In this document: positions 56,427 through 64,000 of the stretch, in pieces
Layout: each line of letters starts with the position of its first letter
How positions within the stretch are numbered: position 1 is the first letter of the stretch
NCBI GenBank assembly: GCA_001940725.1
Contig: MDVR01000015.1
Span: 1 to 64,000 of the forward strand
Length of the DNA stretch: 64,000 nt
Reading direction: 5' to 3'
DNA from: Candidatus Heimdallarchaeota archaeon LC_2
Lineage (GTDB): Archaea > Asgardarchaeota > Heimdallarchaeia > Heimdallarchaeales > Kariarchaeaceae
Translations under genes and position numbers: made by a program
Notes under the pieces: model-generated
The model's input: only the letters and a program-made list of their open reading frames with translations
Databases searched by the model: none
What the model was told of the DNA's origin: nothing

Positions 56427-57095
56427 ATGGGATATTTAGCAAAAGGAAAATTGTCTCAGATTCTTAATGTATATGAGATTCAACCAGAGGGAAATGGACC
56501 CTTTCCAACCATCATTAATTTTATGCATGCCGGAGCGATTGATGACCCAATGAAAAGGGTATGTGACGATCTTGCCGCAGAAGGTTACTATGCAGTTTGT
56601 GCAGATGCATATTTGAATGGTTCATATAATTTTCAGTCAAAATCAGACTCTTTAATCTTGAGAGCTTTTAACTTGTTATTAGATTGGTTGAAAGTAAATC
56701 CCCTCGTGGATCATGATAAACTCGGTTTAATCGGATTCTGTATGGGGGGTCGATTTGTCTACTTAGCAAATGCAAAAATGGATATCATGAAGGCAGCTGT
56801 TGCATATTATGGCTTCCCTCATCGGGGATCAAACGAGGCAGATACACCTCAAAATTTGATTGAACAATTTACAGCTCCCACCTTAAGTTTATTTGGTTCA
56901 AAAGATGGAGGTATCCCCGAAGTAGCTGTAAATGCATACAAAGAGGCTTCAGAAAAAGATGGATTACCACACAAAACATATTATTATGAAGGTGCAGAGC
57001 ATGGATTTTTGGACCCAAATTCACCACGATATCACGAGGAAGCAGCAAAACAAGCTTGGGAAAAGACACTTGAACATTTTAAAAAGTATTTATAA
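56427..57095 (+). CDS. Dienelactone hydrolase family protein
   Basis: This 222-residue protein has the dienelactone hydrolase triad: nucleophile Cys105 in GFCMGG, Asp160 in FGSKDGGIP and His192 in GAEHGF. The cysteine nucleophile distinguishes it from serine esterases. It hydrolyses lactones or related esters in the cytoplasm. No aromatic-degradation genes are nearby, so the physiological substrate is unknown. Confidence 0.93.
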   Translation: MGYLAKGKLSQILNVYEIQPEGNGPFPTIINFMHAGAIDDPMKRVCDDLAAEGYYAVCADAYLNGSYNFQSKSDSLILRAFNLLLDWLKVNPLVDHDKLGLIGFCMGGRFVYLANAKMDIMKAAVAYYGFPHRGSNEADTPQNLIEQFTAPTLSLFGSKDGGIPEVAVNAYKEASEKDGLPHKTYYYEGAEHGFLDPNSPRYHEEAAKQAWEKTLEHFKKYL

Positions 57096-57121
57096 AAATT
57101 TATTCTGTTTTAGCCCATGAT

Positions 57122-57922
57122 TCATTCTACGGGTAAAATTAATAAAATGAGTAATGACAGTAATGCAACAAAATAATAAACTAACTCTCGAATTTTATAA
57201 GATGAGTTCTTGATACCACCAATAACAATTCCAATAACTGTAAGTATTATACCCAATATAATTACATTATTTTGAAGATAAGCAAGAAATAATAATAATG
57301 CAACTGTAATCACAATGGAAAATGATGGCCCAAATGTAACCACCATCGATTTTGAATTTCTTTTAATATCAATTTCATAATCTACTAAATCATTAACAAA
57401 ATGAGCTATAATTGCTAATATTAATCCCGATATGATGAATGTAACCGGTAATTCATTATCCGAATACCCATTTTCTATGATATATGGGATCAATGCCATC
57501 AATCCAAATGAAATAACAAAAACAATCCCACTTAAAGGAGTGTCCTTTAATTTTATGTTATAACTTTGTGCAACAATTGTCCCTAAAAAAACTATAAGAG
57601 AGAGATCGAAAGGGATTAAAATCAAAGTTGAAACAACCAATAATAAGATATTTACTTTTATCGCATATTTGATTTCATCTCGAGTGATCCCCCCTCTTGA
57701 TGTTATCTTTAAAGGTTGGAATTGCAGATCAGAATCGAAATCAAGAAAGTCGTTCATAAAACCAGTCAGAAACTGAGCCAATAGGAAAATAAATCCCAAT
57801 TTCAAAACAATTTCAACAGAATTAAGAAATTTCCACGAAATAATTACCCCAGTAAATGTTCCAATTATAGCTGAAAATGGATGGGATGTCTTGAATATGT
57901 TCGGATTAAACTGTAAGTTCAA
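57122..57922 (-). CDS. UbiA-family prenyltransferase
   Basis: The 266-residue membrane enzyme has both Asp-rich motifs of the UbiA superfamily: NDFLDFDSD (57-65) and NDLVDYEID (177-185), plus seven to nine helices. It starts with a TTG. It transfers a prenyl chain; in archaea members make digeranylgeranylglyceryl phosphate, menaquinone, haem A or other prenyl products. It lies 58 bases downstream of a PlsC-type acyltransferase on the same strand, which hints at a lipid role. Confidence 0.88.
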   Translation of the reverse strand: MNLQFNPNIFKTSHPFSAIIGTFTGVIISWKFLNSVEIVLKLGFIFLLAQFLTGFMNDFLDFDSDLQFQPLKITSRGGITRDEIKYAIKVNILLLVVSTLILIPFDLSLIVFLGTIVAQSYNIKLKDTPLSGIVFVISFGLMALIPYIIENGYSDNELPVTFIISGLILAIIAHFVNDLVDYEIDIKRNSKSMVVTFGPSFSIVITVALLLFLAYLQNNVIILGIILTVIGIVIGGIKNSSYKIRELVYYFVALLSLLILLILPVE

Positions 57923-57980
57923 TTACTCGTGTAAAAAAAGCAATTAATTAAAATGAGACCAAAGCTATTCGATTAAATGA

Positions 57981-58841
57981 TTACCCTTTTTGATTTACAT
58001 ATTTAGCCTGTGGACGTAATACTTCTATGTGTTCCATAATTCTATTAACAACCTGAAGAGAAGTCTCTTTTGAAGGTGGTAAATCACGCAAATCATCTAA
58101 TGGGACTGCAGAACCATATTTCACGAGTATATTAATAGATCGAGGTCGACGGCCAAAAGTTAAAGGTTTGCCAACAGGCATTGCAAATTCAGTCCCAGCT
58201 AAGAAAGCAGGTATTATCAGGGCATTAACAGCGTGGGCAAGCATTCCAGAGCCCATTTTCCCAGGATTAGTTTTGTTTTCTTCAGGATTTTTATGTCGTT
58301 GACCTTCAGGGAACCAAAACATACTTGATCCATTATTAACTCGTTTAATTGCATAATCCACAATTTGTATGCTTTTTGTTTGCTTTCTTACTGGAAACCC
58401 ATTAATCAAATCAGCAAATTTCCTAAAATAGCGATTGTACCATAGCTTTTCATCACCAATACCATGTATTGCATGTTTTTTTAATTTCCTACATGCAAAT
58501 GCGCCTACCAATGGTGCATCCAAATGACTGATATGATTTGGCATTAATACGACTGGTTGATTATCAGGAATATTCTCTAAGCCTTCAACTTTAATCTTCC
58601 AACCAAATCTGAAAAAGGTTCTGGCAATTTTTGCGATAATTTTTTGTGAAACAACTTTTGGTGTGTAAAAATAATTAAAAAAATTTACTGGACCAACTTT
58701 ATTTTGTATTTTGGGTCTACTTTTTTGTGAGGATGGTATTGATTCATGCTGATGAATGATTTTATCTTCTTTATCAATTAGATGAAATGGAATATTGTAT
58801 TCTTTGTAGCTTTGTTTGAAATCCTCTGTTCCTGTCTTTAT
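57981..58841 (-). CDS. PlsC-type 1-acylglycerol-phosphate acyltransferase with a non-standard start
   Basis: NHISHLD (the HX4D motif) and WFPEGQRHKNP with PGKMGSGMLAHA are the LPLAT/PlsC blocks. The first ATG (58544) lies just three codons before the catalytic His, which would remove the usual N-terminal part. The same frame stays open upstream to 58862 and encodes a PlsC-like lead-in (RFGWKIKVEGLENIPDNQ), but it contains no ATG, GTG or TTG. The best start is an ATA at 58841, three bases after a GGTGAT ribosome site, the same spacing as the ATG at 26330. That gives 286 residues. It is adjacent to UbiA. An ester-lipid enzyme is notable in an archaeon. Confidence 0.75.
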   Translation of the reverse strand: MKTGTEDFKQSYKEYNIPFHLIDKEDKIIHQHESIPSSQKSRPKIQNKVGPVNFFNYFYTPKVVSQKIIAKIARTFFRFGWKIKVEGLENIPDNQPVVLMPNHISHLDAPLVGAFACRKLKKHAIHGIGDEKLWYNRYFRKFADLINGFPVRKQTKSIQIVDYAIKRVNNGSSMFWFPEGQRHKNPEENKTNPGKMGSGMLAHAVNALIIPAFLAGTEFAMPVGKPLTFGRRPRSINILVKYGSAVPLDDLRDLPPSKETSLQVVNRIMEHIEVLRPQAKYVNQKG

Positions 58842-58843
58842 TT

Positions 58844-58850
58844 GATCACC
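58844..58850 (-). promoter_or_regulatory. Ribosome binding site ahead of an ATA codon
   Basis: Read on the minus strand, GGTGATC within GAGGGTGATC is a full match to the archaeal anti-Shine-Dalgarno sequence; AA then ATA follow. It decides the unusual start of the PlsC gene. Confidence 0.55.
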
Positions 58851-59109
58851 CTCTATTTCGTATTAAAATTATACAATATTTTAAAGATTCAATTGGACTA
58901 CAAATTTATGATAATTTAGAATTAATAATAACAAAATCGTATAACACCCCTTATGGTGAACAAATATCTTCCGAAATGACATCAATAGATTATTTGAGTC
59001 CGCTCAATTTAGAAGTAAATTATTATTTGAAAAGTTTTGATTTTATAGAAGATTAAAAGTTATGAAAAGAAAAAATTAGATAATTTATTGAAATATAGTT
59101 TGACAATTT

Positions 59110-59487
59110 CTATCCCTTGTAAGATATCGAGGAAAGAGGCCAAATCCGACCTCTTGGGAATTCATGGGGATGCAATAAATAGAATGCACTTGCAATTAAT
59201 AAATAATTCAAAATTCCAAAAAGAATTGGTGACAAATAAGTAAGAAATTGCAAAATGATAAGGATTGGGAAAAGTAATAGTGGATCGTCTTCGGTAGATT
59301 CTTTGCTAGATTTTAAAGAAGTTAAGATACTTTTCTCTCCCCTGATAATAAACATTGGAGCTAATCCAAATCTTGAAAGTACAAGTGCTTTTGATGTAAT
59401 CCTAAAGAACAACATTGTAAAATGAAATTCTCCAAAATTTAACACTGTAGGAAATACTATGATAACAAAGTGATTGAGAATAAGCAA
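59110..59487 (-). CDS. Membrane protein, possibly the second half of a split gene
   Basis: A 125-residue frame with a TTG start two bases after the TAA of the upstream gene, in a different frame. It has hydrophobic ends (HFVIIVFPTVLNF and LLLFPILIILQFLTYLSPILFGILNYLLIASAFYLL) around a polar middle. No family recognised. It may be translated by coupling with the gene at 59490 or be the frameshifted end of the same gene. Confidence 0.5.
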   Translation of the reverse strand: MLILNHFVIIVFPTVLNFGEFHFTMLFFRITSKALVLSRFGLAPMFIIRGEKSILTSLKSSKESTEDDPLLLFPILIILQFLTYLSPILFGILNYLLIASAFYLLHPHEFPRGRIWPLSSISYKG

Positions 59488-59489
59488 TA

Positions 59490-59987
59490 TTAAAATATAA
59501 ATAAATTAAATAGTGCAAACCCTAAGGATACAATAATAATCATTGGTATATATTGATATCTACTTTTCAAATCTTCAATTATTGTAACACCTACCTCTCT
59601 CTGAAATGGATCCCACCCAACCGGAATTAGAGAACTCGAATTCCAATTTTTTTCATGATATTCTCTAGTTTTCATAAAAATATATATCATAGGTATCCAA
59701 GATAAAAGATACTTAATAGTGAGAGATTGTGAAATGCTATATCTAATATTCAAATGCGGATAAATAAAATATAATGAAAAAGATTGAACGGGTTGTTGTA
59801 CAACTTTGTAAAGGAAAAATAATAGTATTGTAAGTATTAAAATGTGAAAAAAGAGGACTTTATACAAGTTTGAAATTCCAATTAACAAATTGGGAGTTGA
59901 AAGCTTTACAGGATTGGGGTTATTTGGAAATTGAACACTAACATCATCCTCGTAATTTGGATACTCAATATCAACTTCTTTAGACAA
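59490..59987 (-). CDS. Membrane protein, unknown function
   Basis: A 165-residue frame with a TTG start: an acidic, Pro-rich cytoplasmic head (MSKEVDIEYPNYEDD), then about three to four helices (VLFFHILILTILLFFLY, KYLLSWIPMIYIFM, YIPMIIIVSLGFALFNLFIF). The last helix ends abruptly at the stop. No family recognised. See the next frame at 59110. Confidence 0.55.
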   Translation of the reverse strand: MSKEVDIEYPNYEDDVSVQFPNNPNPVKLSTPNLLIGISNLYKVLFFHILILTILLFFLYKVVQQPVQSFSLYFIYPHLNIRYSISQSLTIKYLLSWIPMIYIFMKTREYHEKNWNSSSLIPVGWDPFQREVGVTIIEDLKSRYQYIPMIIIVSLGFALFNLFIF

Positions 59988-60331
59988 ATTTCAATACCTG
60001 AGAGATCTGTATTTATCTAAACTTGGACATATTTATTAATTTTGAATTTGAATACATATAATGAAAATATTCCAAGTTTCCTAATCACAGAGATGAATAT
60101 AGTACTGCTCCCAATTTATCCAAGGAACTGTTTATTAGTGAGACATTGGTAAATACATTAAGCAGGAGAGAATAGAAGATAAAAGTTATCTCAAATGATT
60201 ATGCTCAGAGCATTCTTTCACAATTAGGATTAACTGACGCATCGCTTTTTCTGCAAAATGTAGATCACTTTACCAAAAATGAAGGTTCAAAAAGAGATGA
60301 AATTGTAAAGGAATATTTTGGTGAAGAGGGA

Positions 60332-60937
60332 ATGCAAATATTAATTGAAGAATTATACAAATCACTTATAGGAAACAACGATCTAACCCTAGTTGATTTG
60401 GGCGTTGGCACTGGTACCTTTCTGTTACCTATCTTGCAAAAATTATCAGTTGGAGAAGTTGTCTGTTTCGATGCCACACCTAAAATGCTTGAATTATTGC
60501 AAGAGAAATTCTCTGACAAATTATATGCAGTTTCAAAAGTTCATTATATTATTGGAGACATGGAACAGGTTAGTAGAAGCTTAGAAGTTAATCAGAGTTT
60601 AAGGAAAATTATAATGCCAGAAAAATATGATCGCATTATGAGTACACTTGCATTTCACCACATCAGGGATACTTCTATGGTTTTGAAAGGAATTTCAGAG
60701 ATTTTAAATCCTCAAGGAAAGGCTGTTATTATTGATGCAATACTAAGTGAAACTTCTGGAATGGTTCCCTCGCCAGATCATGCTCACGATGGGTTCGAAA
60801 TTGATAAACTAAAGAATTTAAGTGAAAAGTATTTCAAATCAGTCTCAATTAGAGAACTTGATGTAACTTGTAATGATTCTAATTGTCCATCTCGAGGAAC
60901 TGGTTTATTCATACTGGAATTAGCTTATCCACTATAA
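60332..60937 (+). CDS. SAM-dependent methyltransferase, probably longer at its N-terminus
   Basis: This is a class I methyltransferase: motif I VDLGVGTGTFLLP (residues 22-34), VVCFDATPKML, YDRIMSTLAFHHIRD and GKAVIIDAIL. A late CNDSNCPSRGTG segment could bind metal or substrate. Target unknown. The ATG at 60332 gives 201 residues. The frame stays open upstream to an in-frame TAG at 60173 and encodes a protein-like stretch (SNDYAQSILSQLGLTDASL then KNEGSKRDEIVKEYFGEEG) with no ATG, GTG or TTG. An ATA at 60179 follows an AGGAGAG ribosome site, so the real start may be there, giving 252 residues. Confidence 0.85.
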   Translation: MQILIEELYKSLIGNNDLTLVDLGVGTGTFLLPILQKLSVGEVVCFDATPKMLELLQEKFSDKLYAVSKVHYIIGDMEQVSRSLEVNQSLRKIIMPEKYDRIMSTLAFHHIRDTSMVLKGISEILNPQGKAVIIDAILSETSGMVPSPDHAHDGFEIDKLKNLSEKYFKSVSIRELDVTCNDSNCPSRGTGLFILELAYPL

Positions 60938-61008
60938 ATTATTATAATCACTAATTCAAAGTAGTTAATAACTCTCGATCCTAAATATTGCTTGAAAATT
61001 TGTGTGAA

Positions 61009-61203
61009 TTACTCAACTAATTTTATGTTGATAGCTTCAATCCCTTTTTCGGTTTCTTGAACTTCAAATTCTACTGTATTTCCTTCTTTTAGATCTTGCA
61101 TAGTCACTCCATCTAAATTTGATTCGTGGAAAAAGACGTCTTTGCTTCCTTCTCCCTCAATAAAGCCGAATGTCGACTTAATTCGTTTAATTTTACTTTT
61201 CAT
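61009..61203 (-). CDS. Cold-shock domain protein
   Basis: A 64-residue protein with the cold-shock pattern: STFGFIEGEG (RNP1) and KDVFFHESNL (RNP2) followed by LKEGNTVEFEV and a final KAINI-type strand. It binds single-stranded RNA or DNA and may act as an RNA chaperone. The length is typical. Cold-shock proteins are uncommon in archaea outside Thaumarchaeota, Haloarchaea and Asgard. Confidence 0.9.
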   Translation of the reverse strand: MKSKIKRIKSTFGFIEGEGSKDVFFHESNLDGVTMQDLKEGNTVEFEVQETEKGIEAINIKLVE

Positions 61204-61446
61204 TTTAATCTACCTAATTAACTGCTAAAATTGAGTTTTCATATAACATTGTTATAAAAAAATTAAACAAATCTAGTTGGTTAAAATTGATATAACTAGA
61301 TAGTTCACTACCTACTAAAAACGATTTAGTTTGATTCGCTATCATCCCGATTAAGATTATTTTCTTATTTTGATCTTCAAGTCCACATCGATCCAAATGA
61401 GATAGATCTTTGATATAATGAAATCTTGAAAAGATATATTAAACAT

Positions 61447-61866
61447 TTAATTGGAAATTGCCCCTTGAGGAATAACATCAACCTTAACTGAAATCTCTCT
61501 ATTAGGATTGTTAAGACTTAATGACGCAAAAATAAGTATAGAGCCAATTAGACAAATAGCCATGCTAATTAGAACACCATAAATTAAACCAGAAATATCA
61601 ATTATACTCCCTACAATCGGGAGAAGTGGAATTACGAAAAGGTTTGAAATGGTTGGTCTTATCGAATATACTGAATTGCGGTTTTCAGATGGGATAAGAT
61701 TGAGCATAATGCTAGAAAATAAAGCTTCTGTAAAATGGTTGATAGAACTTGCACCTATTGTCATTATTAGGATTAAAGAGATGAATCCAATAATATTAAA
61801 ACCACCATTTAATGGATGAATATGCAATAGAAAGCTTACACCTCCAAACAACAAAGTTATTTGCAA
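61447..61866 (-). pseudogene. C-terminal fragment of an MFS transporter
   Basis: The 139 residues correspond to the last four helices of a major facilitator transporter: ALFSSIMLNLIPSENRNSVY (the loop before helix 10), LLPIVGSIIDISGLIYGVL and a final helix. The first eight helices are missing. Upstream the frame is open for only about 16 more codons to a stop (TTT ATA AAA AAA GTC) with no ATG or GTG. It is probably a remnant; the missing part is not found in 61867-62258. Confidence 0.7.
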
Positions 61867-62258
61867 TAATAATAGAATTGGTAAATTTTTCTTTTCGACT
61901 TTTTTTATAAATTAAGCGGAATTTTTAATATTTTAATCAATGTCATACATGTAAGACATGGCAAACATTATTCAACAATAATCAAACAATGATCGCAATT
62001 CAAGCAATAGACTGGATGAGTAGGATTTATTACTTGTCAAATGGGAGTGTGTCTTTAACTCAAGTATCAACTGCCCCTCTCTTACCTATTATATTTTTCA
62101 TAATTTTGATAAGATATGACGGGAATCTAATTTCTTTGAGAAATCAGATCAGCATCACAATTTCAAATTGAAAATACGCTAATTCGTAAATATCGTTAAT
62201 TTAATTTCATTATTCGATATAAATAAAATTTATAAAATGATTTCAAATAATAATAACT
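61867..62258. other. Gap with no confident gene
   Basis: No recognisable gene. A 60-codon plus-strand frame (61989-62171) is hydrophobic in its second half but looks like chance. The N-terminal half of the MFS transporter is not recoverable here. Confidence 0.4.
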
Positions 62259-62999
62259 ATGACAAGGGAGGAAAATGTAATAGCCCATTGGGACTTTTCT
62301 GAGTCTGTAGGGGATGAATTGAAAGATATTTCAACATACGGATCTCATGGTAAAATTTTTGGTGCAAAGTGGAATAAAGACCAATTGGGGATTAGATCAT
62401 TAGAATTTGACGGCATCGACGATTATGTCGAAATTGATACTAGTAATATGTCACTCAATCCTTTTAAGAATATCTCAACAGGGACTTTATTAGTCTGGTT
62501 CAGGGTTGATTCAATTCCGTTGGAACATGGAATAATGCCGATTTTCTATTATGGATCTAAGGACAAATGTGATTTTTTTGATGCAGCAAATAACGGTCTA
62601 ATTATAGAAGTTGGTCATAGCCCAATAGGCCTGGGAAGCAAAAAACTGTATTATACGGTTTGGGCAAATGGATGTACACTTCCTTCATTTTGTTTTGATT
62701 CAACAGATCCTATAAAGGAGAAACAATGGTATCATTTTGTTGTTGTTGTAGGTGATAATTATAATACAGGTTTTCTGAATGGAGTTGAAATGGTTCATCG
62801 TGGATATAATTTTGGTACGAAGACTGATTCACAATTTTTCGCTCGTTCAATTTCTCATGAAAAACTTTGGATTGGAAAAGGATTTTGGGATCGGAAGGAG
62901 ATGTATCTGAAAGGAGCGGTCGGCGAGATTAGAGTTTATAATAAACCCTTAACACAAGAAGAAATCATGTCTCTTTACAATTCAACAAAACTAGTCTAA
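62259..62999 (+). CDS. LamG/concanavalin-like domain protein
   Basis: This 246-residue protein is one jelly-roll domain of the LamG type: VIAHWDFSES at the start, LEFDGIDDYVEI, GTLLVWFRVD, WYHFVVVVGDNYNTGFLNGVEM, and the closing GAVGEIRVYNKPLTQEEIMSLY. Such domains bind carbohydrate or protein. There is no signal peptide, so its cell location is uncertain, or it is exported by another route. Confidence 0.88.
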   Translation: MTREENVIAHWDFSESVGDELKDISTYGSHGKIFGAKWNKDQLGIRSLEFDGIDDYVEIDTSNMSLNPFKNISTGTLLVWFRVDSIPLEHGIMPIFYYGSKDKCDFFDAANNGLIIEVGHSPIGLGSKKLYYTVWANGCTLPSFCFDSTDPIKEKQWYHFVVVVGDNYNTGFLNGVEMVHRGYNFGTKTDSQFFARSISHEKLWIGKGFWDRKEMYLKGAVGEIRVYNKPLTQEEIMSLYNSTKLV

Positions 63000-63122
63000 A
63001 AGTTCTCAAGAAGAATCGCTTCACAAAATTTGTATTAAATCTAATTATTTCAGATATTAGTTGCAAGGAATATTTTTAAGAAATCCCCTAATAGAAGTTC
63101 AAACGATTAAATAAAAGGTGAA

Positions 63123-63497
63123 ATGAAAATGAAGGATTTAACAATCTTACTTGAGGATAAACCTGGTACATTAGCTGAAGTTTCAGAAGTATTAGGACAA
63201 GCAGGAATTAATATTGAAGGTGGATGTGGATATCCAGCAATAGGCCGAGGAATATTTCACATCCTTGTTGAAGATGTGATTGCCGCTCGAACCGCATTAG
63301 AAGGAGCGGGTATTACTGTTAGCGAAGAAAATGATGTAATTGTATTTAATCTTGATAACAAACCAGGTAATTTAGGAGCTGAATTGAGAAAACTTTCAAA
63401 CGAAGGTATAAATGCAACATTATTCTATATTGCCTCCAATAATCGTATTGTACTTAGTGTAGATGATTTTGATAAAGCTCGTTCTTTGATTGGATAG
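63123..63497 (+). CDS. Tandem ACT-domain protein
   Basis: A 124-residue protein of two ACT-like halves: DLTILLEDKPGTLAEVSEVLGQAGINIEGG and DVIVFNLDNKPGNLGAELRKLSNEGINATLFY. ACT domains bind amino acids or small effectors. With no enzyme domain attached, it is a stand-alone sensor or regulatory subunit. AAGGTGA precedes the start; Met3 (63129) is an alternative. Confidence 0.88.
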   Translation: MKMKDLTILLEDKPGTLAEVSEVLGQAGINIEGGCGYPAIGRGIFHILVEDVIAARTALEGAGITVSEENDVIVFNLDNKPGNLGAELRKLSNEGINATLFYIASNNRIVLSVDDFDKARSLIG

Positions 63498-63664
63498 CTT
63501 TAGAATAATGAATTGATCATCATATAAATTAATTTCACATTTAGAGCGAATTATATGCTATTATTTAAAGTAAAAAATTATGTGTCTCATCGTAATTCTA
63601 TATACCTATCAATATCAAGAATTATGTCTGGATTTAAAATGACCAAATTGAAACCTCGAATTGA

Positions 63665-64000
63665 TTAACTTTGTCTTTTCACTAGATTCTCAAATCTTTC
63701 AAGTTGCTCTGGATAATCTAGATCCATTCCGGCCTCTGCAAATGGATTTAAGTAATGAGTAATATCCACATCAAATTTCTTTTTAAATAAATTAATAATA
63801 TGATTTATTGAAAGTCTCCCCATTATATAACGAAGAATAAAGATAGGATAAACACGCAAGATCATTCTTACTCTTGATTTACGATTCTCAAGTAAATTCC
63901 TAAACAAAATTTCATTTGATAATATTGCACGAACCCTAATTGCATTAATGTCACTTCCGCAATATTCACCTTCTTTTAGACGGGAATATCGTTTATTTGC
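63665..64000 (-). CDS. C-terminal end of a MobA-like nucleotidyltransferase (partial)
   Basis: The frame is open to the window edge, so the start at 63907 is internal and 111 residues are visible. LKEGEYCGSDINAIRVRAIL followed by RNLLENRKSRVRMILRV, then AEAGMDLDYPEQLERFENLV, matches the C-terminal part of archaeal MobA-like NTP transferases. The catalytic N-terminus lies outside the window. Family call moderate. Confidence 0.6.
   Translation of the reverse strand, partial: ANKRYSRLKEGEYCGSDINAIRVRAILSNEILFRNLLENRKSRVRMILRVYPIFILRYIMGRLSINHIINLFKKKFDVDITHYLNPFAEAGMDLDYPEQLERFENLVKRQS

Noticed and set aside
58872..59056. Plus-strand frame of about 60 codons ending at 59056
   Set aside because: Has no start codon, overlaps the upstream region of the PlsC gene and is of a length expected by chance in AT-rich DNA.

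Overview
The window is AT-rich DNA from an archaeon, most likely an Asgard archaeon (Promethearchaeota). The archaeal assignment rests on a TATA-binding protein gene (12733-13434), TATA boxes about 26 bases before start codons, and GGTGAT-type ribosome binding sites. The Asgard assignment is an inference from eukaryote-like genes in one window: a Rag/Gtr-like GTPase (4415-5188), a Rab/Ras-like GTPase (12109-12681), a zinc-ribbon plus LURP-one/scramblase-like protein (13709-14359), a GT22 (PIG-B/ALG9-type) mannosyltransferase (49319-51022), and very large N-glycosylation-rich surface proteins. I cannot place it more finely. I saw no rRNA, tRNA, CRISPR array, prophage or insertion sequence.

Layout. 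1-8.4 kb: the end of a surface protein, a DEAD-box helicase with a fused small N-terminal domain, an alpha/beta hydrolase divergent from a TetR regulator with two matching operators, the Rag-like GTPase, and two oxidoreductases. 8.5-8.9 kb: a probable structured RNA. 9.2-11 kb: a three-gene operon built from five copies of one two-helix membrane module. 11.1-14.4 kb: flavin reductase-like protein, Rab-like GTPase, TBP, scramblase-like protein. 14.6-20.9 kb: an HxlR regulator followed by a MacB/FtsX-type ABC exporter with two ATPases, the second carrying about 400 extra N-terminal residues. 21-26.7 kb: aldo/keto reductase, DinB-like protein, a 607-residue orphan and a second ABC transporter.

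26.7-41.4 kb holds the most striking content: two paralogous giant surface proteins (3188 and 1637 residues) on the minus strand. One has 17 tandem 91-residue repeats in exact 273-base phase; the other has only three related domains. Both have a signal peptide, a huge extracellular part, one transmembrane helix and the same roughly 240-residue cytoplasmic domain, which looks longin/roadblock-like. I infer transmembrane receptors that pass a surface signal to small GTPases. 41.6-51 kb: small proteins, a CrtI/RetSat-like oxidoreductase, another surface protein, a GtrA-methyltransferase fusion with a truncated tandem copy, and the GT22 enzyme. 51-64 kb: coiled-coil, metallo-beta-lactamase, DUF2277 and leucine-rich-repeat proteins, a membrane/SHOCT/zinc-ribbon gene broken by one TGA, dienelactone hydrolase, a UbiA prenyltransferase beside a PlsC acyltransferase, a methyltransferase, a cold-shock protein, an MFS fragment, a LamG protein, an ACT protein and the end of a nucleotidyltransferase.

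Oddities: two genes (PlsC and methyltransferase) have coding sequence reaching past every ATG/GTG/TTG codon, with ATA as the best start; and the 726-bp tandem duplication has an inverted-copy junction typical of template switching or an amplification chimera.
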